A stretch of DNA of 64,000 bases from Paenibacillus timonensis (GTDB lineage: Bacteria > Bacillota > Bacilli > Paenibacillales > Paenibacillaceae), in NCBI RefSeq assembly GCF_009725205.1, contig NZ_WNZY01000005.1, positions 62,001-126,000 of the forward strand, in the 5' to 3' direction. Numbering within the stretch: the first letter of the stretch is position 1; every line of letters starts with the position of its first letter. This document shows positions 35,684 through 44,353 of this stretch, in pieces. The notes under the pieces are model-generated. The model was not told where the DNA came from and searched no databases. It saw only the letters and a program-made list of their open reading frames with translations. The position numbers were made by a program, and so were the translations under genes.

Positions 35684-36970
35684 TTGAGCTTGTGGCACAA
35701 GTTGACCGGAACCGCCCTGGTGTTGGTCCTGCTTCTGACGGCTTGCACGTCTGAGATGCCTCCGGCTGCCGCTCCTGTTCAAGATGATCCTTCCGAGGAA
35801 GGGCAGACAATTACGGTGATCAATCCGGAATCTTCCGAAAACCAGGGAAATCCCGCCGCCACTTCGGCGGAGAACAAAAACAACCGCTACCAAATTCAGA
35901 CCCGTCTAACCGACTTTCAGTTGCTCAGCGCTACGACGGGGTTAGCTTGGGGGAACACGCGAAACGAGCTTCGGCTCTACATTACGGAAGACAACGGCAA
36001 AACGTGGACCAATATTTCTCCCGCCGCATCCGTGCCGTTTTCAACCACGCCCGAGTATGGTAAAGATATCTTTTTTCTTGACCCGGATCATGGTTTTATC
36101 GTTCGTAATCCTGCGGGTTCCGGAGATACGATTGTCCTGCGTACGACGGACGGCGGAGTGACCTGGAAGGTCACTTCGTTCCCCGGAACCGGGGAGGTGA
36201 AGGCGATGGTATTCGCTGACTCGGCCAATGGATGGATCTTATCCGAAGGGTCCCCTAGGGAGGGAGGCCAAAAGTCACTCTATGCCACTGATGATGGAGC
36301 CCAATCCTTTGAAGCTTTGCTCGGGGGAACCGACCCCGTGAGCCTTCTGTCCTCAGATCACCCTGCAGGAACCTTAGGCACGGATCCATCCATGGCTTTT
36401 ACGAGTCCACTCCGGGGGTTTGTTAGCGAGAAGATGGATGGGCTTCCGACGCTGTACATGACACAAAACGGCGGATTGACTTGGACGCAAAACAAACAGT
36501 TCTTCAGCTTGGACAAGTATAAAACCTGCGACAGCTTTACGATCGGAAATGTATCCTTCTTCTCGGGCAGTACCAAAGAGGGGTGGATTCCCGTTGGCTG
36601 CAGCCGTGGAAATTCTACGAAATTCAATGGTTATTTCACCGAAGATGCCGGTGACACATGGAAGTTAGCGCAGTTCAAATTGTCTTGGCAGACTGGATTA
36701 AACGAGAAGCTGACCCCAACCTTCTTGACCCGAAACGAAGGCTGGACGATACTCGATTCAACGGTCTATTATACGTCGGATCAAGGAACGAGCTGGGAGC
36801 CGCTGCCGGATAATGAGAAACTGATCGAGACGCTAAAAGGTTACCCCGTAATCGTGAAGCTTCAGTTCTTTACCTCCCGCGTGGGATGGCTGCTGGTTGC
36901 CAAAGAGGATCAACAACGCTCACTGCTTATGCAAACGAAAGACGGGGGACGGAGCTGGCAGGTGTTGTAG
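35684..36970 (+). CDS. Ycf48/BNR-repeat lipoprotein
   Basis: 428 residues. Lipoprotein signal ending VLLLTAC, a linker, then a beta-propeller with repeated Asp-box motifs: TEDNGKTWTNIS, TTDGGVTWKVTS, TQNGGLTWTQN, TEDAGDTWKLA, TSDQGTSWEPL and TKDGGRSWQVL. Similar propellers occur in sialidases and in Ycf48; there is no catalytic signature, so binding or scaffolding outside the membrane is likely. TTG 35684 is preferred over ATG 35660 because GCGAGGTGG precedes it. A single gene with its own promoter and terminator. Confidence 0.78.
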   Translation: MSLWHKLTGTALVLVLLLTACTSEMPPAAAPVQDDPSEEGQTITVINPESSENQGNPAATSAENKNNRYQIQTRLTDFQLLSATTGLAWGNTRNELRLYITEDNGKTWTNISPAASVPFSTTPEYGKDIFFLDPDHGFIVRNPAGSGDTIVLRTTDGGVTWKVTSFPGTGEVKAMVFADSANGWILSEGSPREGGQKSLYATDDGAQSFEALLGGTDPVSLLSSDHPAGTLGTDPSMAFTSPLRGFVSEKMDGLPTLYMTQNGGLTWTQNKQFFSLDKYKTCDSFTIGNVSFFSGSTKEGWIPVGCSRGNSTKFNGYFTEDAGDTWKLAQFKLSWQTGLNEKLTPTFLTRNEGWTILDSTVYYTSDQGTSWEPLPDNEKLIETLKGYPVIVKLQFFTSRVGWLLVAKEDQQRSLLMQTKDGGRSWQVL

Positions 36971-36986
36971 GTTCAACGATAATATC

Positions 36987-37015
36987 AAGCACGGCACGAG
37001 GTGTCGTGCTTTTTT
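36987..37015 (+). terminator. Terminator of the BNR-repeat lipoprotein gene
   Basis: 11-bp stem (AAGCACGGCAC with GTGTCGTGCTT, one G-U pair) with a short loop and six or more T. Confidence 0.82.
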
Positions 37016-37054
37016 ACGCGCAGAAACAAAGAAAAATAGTGACGTTCATCATAT

Positions 37055-37097
37055 TGTGAAATTTATCACGTGCGCTCTTTGAACTTTGTGATATATT
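37055..37097 (+). promoter_or_regulatory. Fnr/Crp-type class II promoter
   Basis: TGTGA-AATTTA-TCACG at 37055-37070 (one mismatch from TGTGA-N6-TCACA), followed by a -10 TATATT at 37092-37097. The predicted start near 37104 puts the box centre at about -41.5, the spacing used by Fnr/Crp activators. No good -35 is present, which fits an activator-dependent promoter. Confidence 0.7.
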
Positions 37098-37176
37098 TAA
37101 CTTGTAAGAAAGATCAACAACAAAAGGGAAACAAAACGGAGCCAAAGCTCCCCAATACGATAGGAGTGGAACCCTA

Positions 37177-37374
37177 ATGAAAACGATAGCTCAAGAGGAA
37201 ACAGTAACTCGCAACTACCTTCAGTTTTGCTACAACTGCGACGACGCTCACCTGTGCACGACCGAAGAACAGTGTAAAGCTTGCTGGGCAGAGAAAGGGC
37301 TTGACGAGGCGTTCGAAATGGAAGCTGATGGCGCCGAAGAAACCCGTCAACTGTTGTTCGAGTACTATGCATAA
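37177..37374 (+). CDS. Cys-rich small protein of unknown function
   Basis: 65 residues with five Cys in a compact pattern (CYNCDDAHLC, then EQCKAC), which could hold zinc or an iron-sulfur cluster, and an acidic C-terminal half. I do not recognise a family. ATG at 37177 follows ATAGGAGTGG. The upstream promoter carries an Fnr/Crp-type box at the activating position and a strong terminator follows, so it is a monocistronic gene probably induced when oxygen is low. Confidence 0.75.
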   Translation: MKTIAQEETVTRNYLQFCYNCDDAHLCTTEEQCKACWAEKGLDEAFEMEADGAEETRQLLFEYYA

Positions 37375-37404
37375 TTCTGATCCATCCGATTTGGTACCCA
37401 ATTA

Positions 37405-37438
37405 ACCTCCGGTTCGCAAGTGCGAATCGGGGGTTTTT
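37405..37438 (+). terminator. Terminator of the Cys-rich small protein gene
   Basis: 14-bp stem (ACCTCCGGTTCGCA with TGCGAATCGGGGGT, two G-U pairs) and a 2-nt loop, followed by T. Confidence 0.82.
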
Positions 37439-37578
37439 GGTTTTTCTAGGGATATCTTGGACAAGAGTGGCATATTTTCTGGACACGTTGAATAACAAGT
37501 TTTATTTCGCGTCGGCATATACTTAGGGGGAAAGGGGAGAACAGCGGGTACGGAGCAACCTCTTGAAGGAGGGAAAAC

Positions 37579-38001
37579 GTGATGCAGTCTTGGACGGAAA
37601 TGTTTGGCGTAGTGGAAACGGCGTTGCCGATCCTGTTTGTGGTGATCATCGGGATTCTGGCAGCTATGGCAGCTAGAGGGCTTCTTCGCACCATTGGAAA
37701 CAACCGGCAACCGGTGCTTAGCGTCCAGTCCGTCATCGTCAGCAAGCGGACCGAGGTTAGCCATCGCCATGACACCGACACCTCGGTGAATCGGTCCGAC
37801 ACGAAGTATTATGTGACCTTCGAGGTCGAAAGCGGCGACCGCTTGGAGTTTGCCGTATCCGGGACGGAATACGGGCAATGTGCGGAAGGAGACGAAGGAA
37901 AGCTGACGTTTCAGGGCCGCCGTTACCACGGCTTCGAGCGGGTTGGTCGAACCTACCGGACCGAGTTGCAGGAATACCGGAAGTCGCATAGCTCCGGGTA
38001 A
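37579..38001 (+). CDS. DUF2500-family membrane protein
   Basis: 140 residues: one TM helix near residues 12-36, then a cytoplasmic or surface domain (VLSVQSVIVSKRTEV ... KYYVTFEVESGDRLEFAVSGTEYGQCAEGDEGKLTFQGRRYHGFER) that fits DUF2500. No known function. GTG 37579 is followed directly by ATG 37582; GAAGGAGGG lies upstream and either could be the start. Monocistronic. Confidence 0.8.
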   Translation: MMQSWTEMFGVVETALPILFVVIIGILAAMAARGLLRTIGNNRQPVLSVQSVIVSKRTEVSHRHDTDTSVNRSDTKYYVTFEVESGDRLEFAVSGTEYGQCAEGDEGKLTFQGRRYHGFERVGRTYRTELQEYRKSHSSG

Positions 38002-38070
38002 GTCAAGGATCGAATATCCGTCAAAATGACAAGAAAGGCAGGCAGGGTAAGGTTGAAACCGATCGAACAA

Positions 38071-38138
38071 CAAAAAACAGAAGCGTAACGGATAGTCAGA
38101 CCTCTTCGTCGACTCTTGCGAATACGCTTCTGTTTTTG
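38071..38138. terminator. Bidirectional terminator between the DUF2500 and oxidoreductase genes
   Basis: Long stem (CAAAAAACAGAAGCGTA with TACGCTTCTGTTTTTG) around a loop of about 35 nt, with A- and T-tracts on either side. Confidence 0.7.
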
Positions 38139-38152
38139 TTTGCATAACCTCT

Positions 38153-39472
38153 TTAATAGGATAAGGCCTTGGTTTGCGCTTGCTCCAGAATCGACTGAGC
38201 GACAGCGCGGCCGCTGGAGAAGGCACGCTCGGCTAACTCGCCTTTGCCTTCGCAGCCGTCTCCACAGAAGAAGAAAGGTACGCCAGCTAAACGATTCGGC
38301 AGCAGCTTGTTGGTGTGAATATTCTTGACGCTGGCGACCATCGCTTTCTTGGACACCCGCTTCACTTCCACAAACTCGCGCCAGTTTGGATAGTACGTAT
38401 CAAACAACGCTTCCATTTGTTGGGTCTTCTGCTCCAGGTATTGCTTCTTCTGCTCCTCGTCCGTGAAGTCATCGTTCAAGTAAGCAATCCCCTGCAGTAA
38501 CTGTCCATGTACGGGGGCCACGGTATAGTCGGTGGCAGAGACATCGCTGATGAATATTTTATGATCCATATCGCTGATATAGTGGAATGGACGGGCTACC
38601 ACTTTGGTAAATCCAACATCGTAAACGAGCACTTCGGTCGAAGTGTTATTCTTGTAGGGATCCAGAGTACTTGCCCAAGGTGTGTCTTCCAGCAGTTTGG
38701 TCACTTGCTGGACCGGCATTGCGAAGATCACTTGATCGTATACGAGTTGTTGCCGGGTCTTCGTATTTAACACGAATTTACCGTCTTCCATCGTAATCGA
38801 TTCTACCGGTTCCTTGACGGCGATGTCCCAAGCGTCGTTGGCGCCAATTTTATCGATCAGTTGATCGGTAATCGTCGCCCAACTGCCAAGAATGTAGCTA
38901 ACCGGTCGGCCGGAGAGGAATAGGTTGTGATAGTATTCGGCGATAACCTCGCCGGACACTTTGCGCGCTTCCTCCGGGGTAATGAAGAAGTTGGAACATA
39001 CGAGATGTTCCCACAATTCTTTGACGTCCGCCGAAGCGTGCGAGTGGTCCAAGTAATCGCCGAGAGTCCGATGCTGTTTCAAATGATGGATGTTACCGAT
39101 CACAGCGGCGATTTCGGCGACGAAGCGGACTTTCTCCCTTGGCGTTAGTACATCCGTTTTCATAATGTTGACGAAATCGAGCGGGGCAGGGGTTAAATGC
39201 CCGTGTTTGGCGTACACCACTTTACGCTTATCCACCTGTTTGCTCTGGAATTTCAAATGCAGCTCTTCTTCCATGGAATGGAGCGTATGTCTGTCGATGC
39301 CGTATACTGCGTGTGCTCCGTAGTTCAGAGTAAATCCCGATTTTTCATAAGTGAAGGCCCGTCCGCCGAGCTGCGGGCTCCGTTCAAACACTGTTCCGGA
39401 CGTGTCACTGTCCGACAGGTATGCAGCAGCCGTAAGCCCGGCCAGACCGCCGCCAATAATCGCGATTCTCAT
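38153..39472 (-). CDS. FAD-dependent oxidoreductase (amine oxidase / phytoene desaturase-like)
   Basis: 439 residues. N-terminal dinucleotide-binding fold MRIAIIGGGLAGLTAAAYL followed by VFERSPQLGGRAFTYE, and a C-terminal FAD motif FFFCGDGCEGKGELAERAFSSGRAVA. The family covers amine oxidases, protoporphyrinogen oxidases and carotenoid desaturases; no partner gene fixes the substrate. ATG follows AGGAGGTTACCTC. Monocistronic. Confidence 0.85.
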   Translation of the reverse strand: MRIAIIGGGLAGLTAAAYLSDSDTSGTVFERSPQLGGRAFTYEKSGFTLNYGAHAVYGIDRHTLHSMEEELHLKFQSKQVDKRKVVYAKHGHLTPAPLDFVNIMKTDVLTPREKVRFVAEIAAVIGNIHHLKQHRTLGDYLDHSHASADVKELWEHLVCSNFFITPEEARKVSGEVIAEYYHNLFLSGRPVSYILGSWATITDQLIDKIGANDAWDIAVKEPVESITMEDGKFVLNTKTRQQLVYDQVIFAMPVQQVTKLLEDTPWASTLDPYKNNTSTEVLVYDVGFTKVVARPFHYISDMDHKIFISDVSATDYTVAPVHGQLLQGIAYLNDDFTDEEQKKQYLEQKTQQMEALFDTYYPNWREFVEVKRVSKKAMVASVKNIHTNKLLPNRLAGVPFFFCGDGCEGKGELAERAFSSGRAVAQSILEQAQTKALSY

Positions 39473-39738
39473 GAGGTAACCTCCTAAAAGGTAAAATGAA
39501 GCAACCGTTTTATAACGAAACCAGCAAAAACGTATAAATAAACGTTATTCATCTACAGTATATGCTATTCGTGTAAGCGCGTCCATAGAAATAGTCACGA
39601 AATGTTCAATATTGTAACCGTATTCACATGTAGGTGGTTAGTCGGGTACTTGACACCGAATTTTTTCCAGTGCTAAGCACCAAGATAGGCGGATGCACAT
39701 AGGATATATCGTTCAGCAGAGAGGGAGGGGGAGCCAAA

Positions 39739-40161
39739 TTGGCCGTCATTAAAGCAAACTCCGAAGATGTTAGACTGCTGGCGCGCCTGATGCGCGCGGA
39801 AGCGGAAGGGGAAGGCGAGCAGGGCATGCTGATGGTCGGCAATGTCGGCGTGAACCGGATCTTGGGCAACTGCCTTGATTTTCAGGATATCCGTGACATG
39901 AACCGAATGGTGTTTCAAAATCCTGGCGGCTTCGAAGCTACGGTGAAGGGCTATTTCTACCAAAGGGCTCGCGACCGCGATATTCGATTGGCACAGCGCG
40001 TCATCAATGGTGAACGGATTTGGCCAGCATCCAACGCCTTGTGGTTTTTTCGGCCTGCGGGAGATTGCCCGGCTACCTGGTATAATCAGCAGAACACCGG
40101 CCGGTTTAAAGCGCACTGTTTCTTTTCTCCATCCGTGGAAGACTGCCCTTCCGTTTATTAA
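39739..40161 (+). CDS. cwlJ: Spore cortex-lytic cell wall hydrolase CwlJ
   Basis: 140 residues matching the SleB/CwlJ hydrolase domain: LLARLMRAEAEGEGEQGMLMVGNVGVNRI with the catalytic-type Glu, then FQNPGGFEATVKGYFYQRA and GDCPATWYNQQNTGRFKAHCFF. It degrades cortex peptidoglycan (muramic-lactam containing) during germination triggered by Ca-dipicolinate. No signal peptide, as expected for a protein placed in the coat by the mother cell. TTG start after AGGGAGGGGGAGCC. Paired with gerQ downstream. Sigma-E control is expected, but I could not fix the promoter. Confidence 0.92.
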   Translation: MAVIKANSEDVRLLARLMRAEAEGEGEQGMLMVGNVGVNRILGNCLDFQDIRDMNRMVFQNPGGFEATVKGYFYQRARDRDIRLAQRVINGERIWPASNALWFFRPAGDCPATWYNQQNTGRFKAHCFFSPSVEDCPSVY

Positions 40162-40204
40162 CTTCAACCTTTCGTTTGACCAATCATGAGGAGGAATGGA
40201 TTGC

Positions 40205-40651
40205 ATGTTTACTCAGCAATTTCGGCCGGCAGCTTATCCCGCAGGCCATGGTACTTATCCGACAATGCCTGGATTAGGCGGATATCCGCAGCAAACGGGA
40301 GGGGCAATGCCGCCGCAAGTGCCTAGCGGAAGCCCGATGACGCCCGGGGGCACTGTTATGCCCATGCCGATTCAGAACTATGAGCAATCGTACATCGAGA
40401 ACATTTTCCGTCTGAATTTAGGCAAAATCGGCACATTCTACATGACATACGAGAACAACAGCGAGTGGAACGCGAAGGTTTTCAAAGGCGTGCTGGAAGC
40501 CGCCGGTCGCGATCATATCATCATCAGTGATCCGGTTACCGGCGTGCGGACGGTCATGCTGATGGTTAATTTTGACTATGCGACGTTCGACGAGCCGCTC
40601 GTCTATCAATATCCCGGCGTAATCGGTTCGCCGCCGCCGACCAGACGATAA
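40205..40651 (+). CDS. gerQ: Spore coat protein GerQ
   Basis: 148 residues: a Pro/Gly/Gln-rich N-terminal half (about 55 residues) and a conserved C-terminal domain YEQSYIENIFRLNLGKIGTFYMTYENNSEWNAKVFKGVLEAAGRDHIIISDP. GerQ is needed to keep CwlJ in the coat and is cross-linked there by transglutaminase. ATG 40205 lies 10 nt after GAGGAGG; ATG 40196 overlaps the site. The cwlJ-gerQ pairing is conserved in Bacillales, though the order differs from Bacillus subtilis. Confidence 0.93.
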   Translation: MFTQQFRPAAYPAGHGTYPTMPGLGGYPQQTGGAMPPQVPSGSPMTPGGTVMPMPIQNYEQSYIENIFRLNLGKIGTFYMTYENNSEWNAKVFKGVLEAAGRDHIIISDPVTGVRTVMLMVNFDYATFDEPLVYQYPGVIGSPPPTRR

Positions 40652-40659
40652 AATTCTTA

Positions 40660-40687
40660 AGCCCCTTCCAAGAGGGGCCTTTTTTTA
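40660..40687 (+). terminator. Terminator of the cwlJ-gerQ operon
   Basis: Stem GCCCCTT with GAGGGGC followed by a run of seven T. Confidence 0.75.
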
Positions 40688-40731
40688 TTTTTCAAGCCTG
40701 CCACGCCTGTTCGTCAGGAATACCGCAGCGT

Positions 40732-40759
40732 TTGACTGTGTAGTGTATAATAATATAAT
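40732..40759 (+). promoter_or_regulatory. Sigma-A promoter of the CNNM/CorC gene
   Basis: TTGACT (40732-40737), 16-bp spacer, TATAAT (40754-40759). It predicts a leader of about 120 nt, which includes a 41-codon open frame from ATG 40792. I recognise no riboswitch there. Confidence 0.65.
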
Positions 40760-40883
40760 TAAGAAGAATTCATCATACAGGATGCAATTGCATGGCAAAA
40801 GGAGATGGATCCCTTGGGAAATTAACGCTGCAGTTCTCATATGAAAAGCAATGGAAGTTCGATGATTTTAATCCACGAAGGAG

Positions 40884-42245
40884 GTGCACCTATTCGTCGC
40901 CAAACCGGCGGGAATAGGAAACGTATTGGGTGACCCTTTACCGAGTCTTTATTCTGTAGGATTCATGGTGTTATTGGTGTTGCTAAACGGTTTTTTCGTA
41001 TCGGCCGAATTTGCCATCGTGAAAGTGAAGAGCTCCCGGATCGAGGCTTTAGCCGATGAGGGGCGAAGGAATGCAAGGATCGCTAAAGAACAGTTAGGCC
41101 GATTAGAGGGGTATTTGTCGGCTTGCCAGGTAGGGATTACCCTCAGTTCGCTTGGGCTCGGCTGGCTAGGAGAACCGGTGGTATCCCGCATGCTTGGGCC
41201 GCTGTTTGAAATGATGGGTTTGGGTGATAGGCCAGGGTTTATCGTTTCGTTAGCGGTTTCGTTTATTCTTATCGCTATTCTTCATATCGTGTTGGGGGAG
41301 CTAGCCCCGAAAACGATCGCCGTCCGCAAGGCTGAGGCCATTACGTTATGGTTCGCCTGGCCGATGCGAATATTTTACCGTCTGATGTACCCGTTCATCT
41401 GGCTGTTAAACGGATTGTCCGCCGGTCTCTTGCGATTGTTCGGCATCGCGCCGGTGTCGGAGCAGGACTCGTTGCATACAGAGGAAGAAATTCGAGTGAT
41501 GATGAAAGAGAGCAGCGAAAGCGGATTGATCGACAGCACGGAAATGTCGTTAGTGGATAACATTTTTGAGTTTGCGGATACCACCGCCCGGGAAATCATG
41601 ATTCCCCGGACCGAAATGATTTGTTTGTATACTCAGCATTCGCTGGAAGAAAACCTGGAAATCGCCCTGGAAGGCACAAGAACCCGTTATCCCGTATGCA
41701 ATCAGGACAAAGACCATATCATCGGATTTATTCATATTAAGGATTTGATTCGCTCTCAAACCCGTAATCTTCGCGATTTGATTCGTCCGATCATGGCTGT
41801 GCCGGAATCCATCCCGATCAGCGATTTGATGAAACGGATGCAGCGGGGGAGAACGCAAATCGCCATTTTAATCGACGAATACGGCGGAACCTCCGGTATG
41901 GTCACGTTGGAGGACATCGTCGAGGAAATCGTCGGCGAAATTCAGGATGAGTTCGACGAGGAACGTCCTGGCATCGAACAGTCGGATACCCATGAGTATT
42001 CGATCGATGGGTTGATGTTGATTGAGTCGATTAATGACCGATTCGGTCTGGAGCTGGATTCCGACGATTATGATACCATAGGCGGCTGGCTGTATTCACG
42101 GATCGATATCCTGCCACCGCAGGTGGGGCAAACGGTGGAATACGGCGAATATACGTACGTGGTGGAGGAAACCGACAACAAGCGAATCTCTCGCGTGAAG
42201 CTCATACGCCAACAGCTGCTGCCGTTGGAAGAAGCCGGCGCATAA
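40884..42245 (+). CDS. CNNM/CorC-family membrane protein (DUF21-CBS-CorC)
   Basis: About 453 residues: an N-terminal DUF21 domain with four TM helices (LLNGFFVSAEFAIVKVKSSRI, LSSLGLGWLGEPVVS, VLGELAPKTIAVRKAE), a CBS pair (EIMIPRTEMICLYTQHSLEENL ... VPESIPISDLMKRMQRGRTQIAILIDEYGGTSGMVTLEDIVEEIVGEIQDE), and a C-terminal CorC_HlyC domain. This family exports Mg2+ or related divalent ions. The start is uncertain: GTG 40884 is fused to the AAGGAGG site and TTG 40926 is an alternative. It ends at a bidirectional terminator. Confidence 0.88.
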   Translation: MHLFVAKPAGIGNVLGDPLPSLYSVGFMVLLVLLNGFFVSAEFAIVKVKSSRIEALADEGRRNARIAKEQLGRLEGYLSACQVGITLSSLGLGWLGEPVVSRMLGPLFEMMGLGDRPGFIVSLAVSFILIAILHIVLGELAPKTIAVRKAEAITLWFAWPMRIFYRLMYPFIWLLNGLSAGLLRLFGIAPVSEQDSLHTEEEIRVMMKESSESGLIDSTEMSLVDNIFEFADTTAREIMIPRTEMICLYTQHSLEENLEIALEGTRTRYPVCNQDKDHIIGFIHIKDLIRSQTRNLRDLIRPIMAVPESIPISDLMKRMQRGRTQIAILIDEYGGTSGMVTLEDIVEEIVGEIQDEFDEERPGIEQSDTHEYSIDGLMLIESINDRFGLELDSDDYDTIGGWLYSRIDILPPQVGQTVEYGEYTYVVEETDNKRISRVKLIRQQLLPLEEAGA

Positions 42246-42255
42246 AAGCAAATAG

Positions 42256-42293
42256 AACCGGATGTCTCTATTAGATCGAGGTATCCGGTTTTT
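42256..42293. terminator. Terminator between the CNNM and ECF sigma genes
   Basis: Stem AACCGGATGTCTC with GAGGTATCCGGTT (one internal G-U pair) followed by T. The stop codon of the convergent sigma-factor gene lies in the loop. Confidence 0.78.
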
Positions 42294-42858
42294 GTTCTTC
42301 CCATTCCGTATTCAGCATTTTTCTAATCCCTTCCCGGGTACGAAATAACCGTTGACGGACGAGATTCTCGCATAACCCCATTCGATCGGCAATTTCTTTA
42401 TAACTAAGGCCTTGCTTCCAGCGATATTCGAGAAGCATGCGGTATTCTGGTTTAATATGATGTAAATACGAACTGATGGCTTCTTCCAGCAGCTTGGTTT
42501 CCACGCACCCCTCGACAGAGTCCTCCGGCCATGCCGTGGCGGCGATCTCCTGTAGTGCACAATCTGTGTCAACGGAATTGTCGTGTTTCCGATTTTTACG
42601 CAAGTAGGTGATGGCCATATTCCGTGAGACCGTCCTTAACCATGCGCGTAAGCTGATTTCATTATCGAAAGTCGGTTTCTTGAGGACAACCATCAGGAAC
42701 GCTTCCTGGATAATATCCTCGGTTGCTTGATGATCCTTGACCCTATAATAAACAGTACCGTATACCAAATCGAAATAGGCGTAGTAGACTTCTTCCTGGA
42801 CATGTTCGGGGAGCTCCAAATAATTTGCGGTAAGTAAGCACTGTAACTGACTGGACAT
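42271..42858 (-). CDS. ECF-type RNA polymerase sigma factor
   Basis: 195 residues with region 2 (YFDLVYGTVYYRVKDHQATEDIIQEAFLMVV, then SLRAWLRTVSRNMAITYLRKNRK for -10 recognition) and region 4 (MLLEYRWKQGLSYKEIADRMGLCENLVRQRLFRTREGIRKML, a helix-turn-helix for the -35). No anti-sigma gene is beside it, so its control is unknown. ATG follows AGAGAGGTAAC. It is monocistronic and convergent with the CNNM gene. Confidence 0.9.
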   Translation of the reverse strand: MSSQLQCLLTANYLELPEHVQEEVYYAYFDLVYGTVYYRVKDHQATEDIIQEAFLMVVLKKPTFDNEISLRAWLRTVSRNMAITYLRKNRKHDNSVDTDCALQEIAATAWPEDSVEGCVETKLLEEAISSYLHHIKPEYRMLLEYRWKQGLSYKEIADRMGLCENLVRQRLFRTREGIRKMLNTEWEEQKPDTSI

Positions 42859-43072
42859 AAAGTTACCTCTCTATCGCGTATCCTTAATCCCATTCTAGCA
42901 ATCCACTATCCCAATTTTACTCTACATTCACAATAAAAGGAATGTTTTACCATGAATATTACAAAATGCCGATCTATTTCGCCAGGTTTCTACAGATGAC
43001 GTAACTGTAGTGATCTATTACAATAAAGGAAGTGTGTGTTCTGCAGCTGTGTAAGGCGAGAGGAGAGAATTC

Positions 43073-44281
43073 GTGAAGCGTTTGTTTTGGATGGGATGTT
43101 GGTCTTATCTACTGATCGGATTGGCGCATGTTGTGGTCGGTTCGTTGATGCCTAGTTTGCTGGAGCATTACGGTAGAACCTACGGTGACGGGGGGATGTT
43201 GATCTTCGCCCAGTTTTCCGGCTTCCTTGTGGGAGTATTGGTATCCCCCTTGTTGATAGCAAGACTCGGGAAGTTGAATGGTTTGCTTATCGCTACCGGA
43301 ATGTTGTGTGCGGGGGAGTTCGTTTATACGCTGCTTCCGCCTTGGGAATGGATGTATGCTGTTGGAGCCGTAGCCGGCTTTGGATTTGGGATGATCGAAG
43401 CGGTGATCGGAACCATCATTATTGCTTCCTTCACGGAGAGAACAGCCGTGGCGATGAGCAGGTTAGAAGTCTTCTTCGGACTCGGGGCACTCCTGATGCC
43501 GCTGGCTGCAGGTGCCTTTATTCGATTGGAGTCTTGGCGGTATACCTTCCTGTTAGTCTCGGTTCTGGCATTCGTCCTCTTGTTCGCCTGGGGAAAAGGC
43601 CGCTTCGGTGATTTTAAAGAGACCCTTCAAGCTAGAGGTGTGAAGACGGCAGAGAAGGGGGATTGGCTGAAACCGTACCAGGGAACCCGAGGGCTGCTGC
43701 TCGTTGTCTTTATTGTTTTCTTCTTTGTGTACGTCGGCACGGAAATGAGCTTCGTTAATTTCTTGCCGTCTCTATTGATCGAGAAGCTCGGAATCACTAA
43801 GCCAACCGCTGCGTTCAGTGTGACTCTTTTCTGGGTGGCCATGACGATCGGTCGTTTATTTGCCGGTGTCATCGCGGAGCGAATTTCCTATAGCCGTTAC
43901 GTGACCTTGGGCTGCCTGATCAGTTTCATCGTCATTGCTCTGTTTGCTTGGAGCGGAGGGATGGCTTTGCTGTTCACCTTCATCGTTCTGTTTGGTTTAT
44001 TTATGTCGGGGCTTTTCTCCATCGCGCTCGTCTTTGCCAACAAGCTGTTGCCGGGCTCTGAGGAAACGACCCCCAGCTTATTGATCGCTTCAGGCGGCGT
44101 GGGGGGCGCATTGTTGCCCCTGTTGGTGGGAGAGACGATGGACATTGGCGGCGCGGACACGACGGCATGGGTATTGGCCGGGTTCCTAGCGTTGCTGGTT
44201 CTCTTAAGTGTGGCCGCTGTGATGATCCAGCGCAGCCGGGCCCATGCGTCATCCATGATATCAGCGAATGTCGAATCCTAA
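43073..44281 (+). CDS. MFS transporter (FHS/FucP-like)
   Basis: 402 residues with about twelve hydrophobic helices. Features include HVVVGSLMPSLLEHYGRTYGDGG in helix 1-2, GFGFGMIEAVIGTIIIASF, SRLEVFFGLGALLMPLAAGAFI and FWVAMTIGRLFAGVIAERISYSR. The layout resembles the FucP/FHS branch, which takes up sugars, but the substrate is not known. GTG start after GAGAGGAGAG. Upstream 215 bp show no clear element. Confidence 0.82.
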   Translation: MKRLFWMGCWSYLLIGLAHVVVGSLMPSLLEHYGRTYGDGGMLIFAQFSGFLVGVLVSPLLIARLGKLNGLLIATGMLCAGEFVYTLLPPWEWMYAVGAVAGFGFGMIEAVIGTIIIASFTERTAVAMSRLEVFFGLGALLMPLAAGAFIRLESWRYTFLLVSVLAFVLLFAWGKGRFGDFKETLQARGVKTAEKGDWLKPYQGTRGLLLVVFIVFFFVYVGTEMSFVNFLPSLLIEKLGITKPTAAFSVTLFWVAMTIGRLFAGVIAERISYSRYVTLGCLISFIVIALFAWSGGMALLFTFIVLFGLFMSGLFSIALVFANKLLPGSEETTPSLLIASGGVGGALLPLLVGETMDIGGADTTAWVLAGFLALLVLLSVAAVMIQRSRAHASSMISANVES

Positions 44282-44297
44282 ATTAGGATTACATCCT

Positions 44298-44341
44298 AAA
44301 AAGCGCCCCTTGGCAGAACGGATCTGCCAGGGGCGCTTTTT
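44298..44341. terminator. Bidirectional terminator between the MFS and aminopeptidase genes
   Basis: Perfect inverted repeat of 19 bp: AAAAGCGCCCC and TTGGCAG on the left pair with CTGCCAG, GGGCGCTTTT on the right, with terminal A and T tracts. Confidence 0.88.
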
Positions 44342-44353
44342 GAATTTCTCAGG

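Noticed and set aside
37402..38226. 274-codon open frame on the minus strand
   Set aside because: Covers a terminator, an intergenic region and the antisense of the DUF2500 gene; no domain and no ribosome site.
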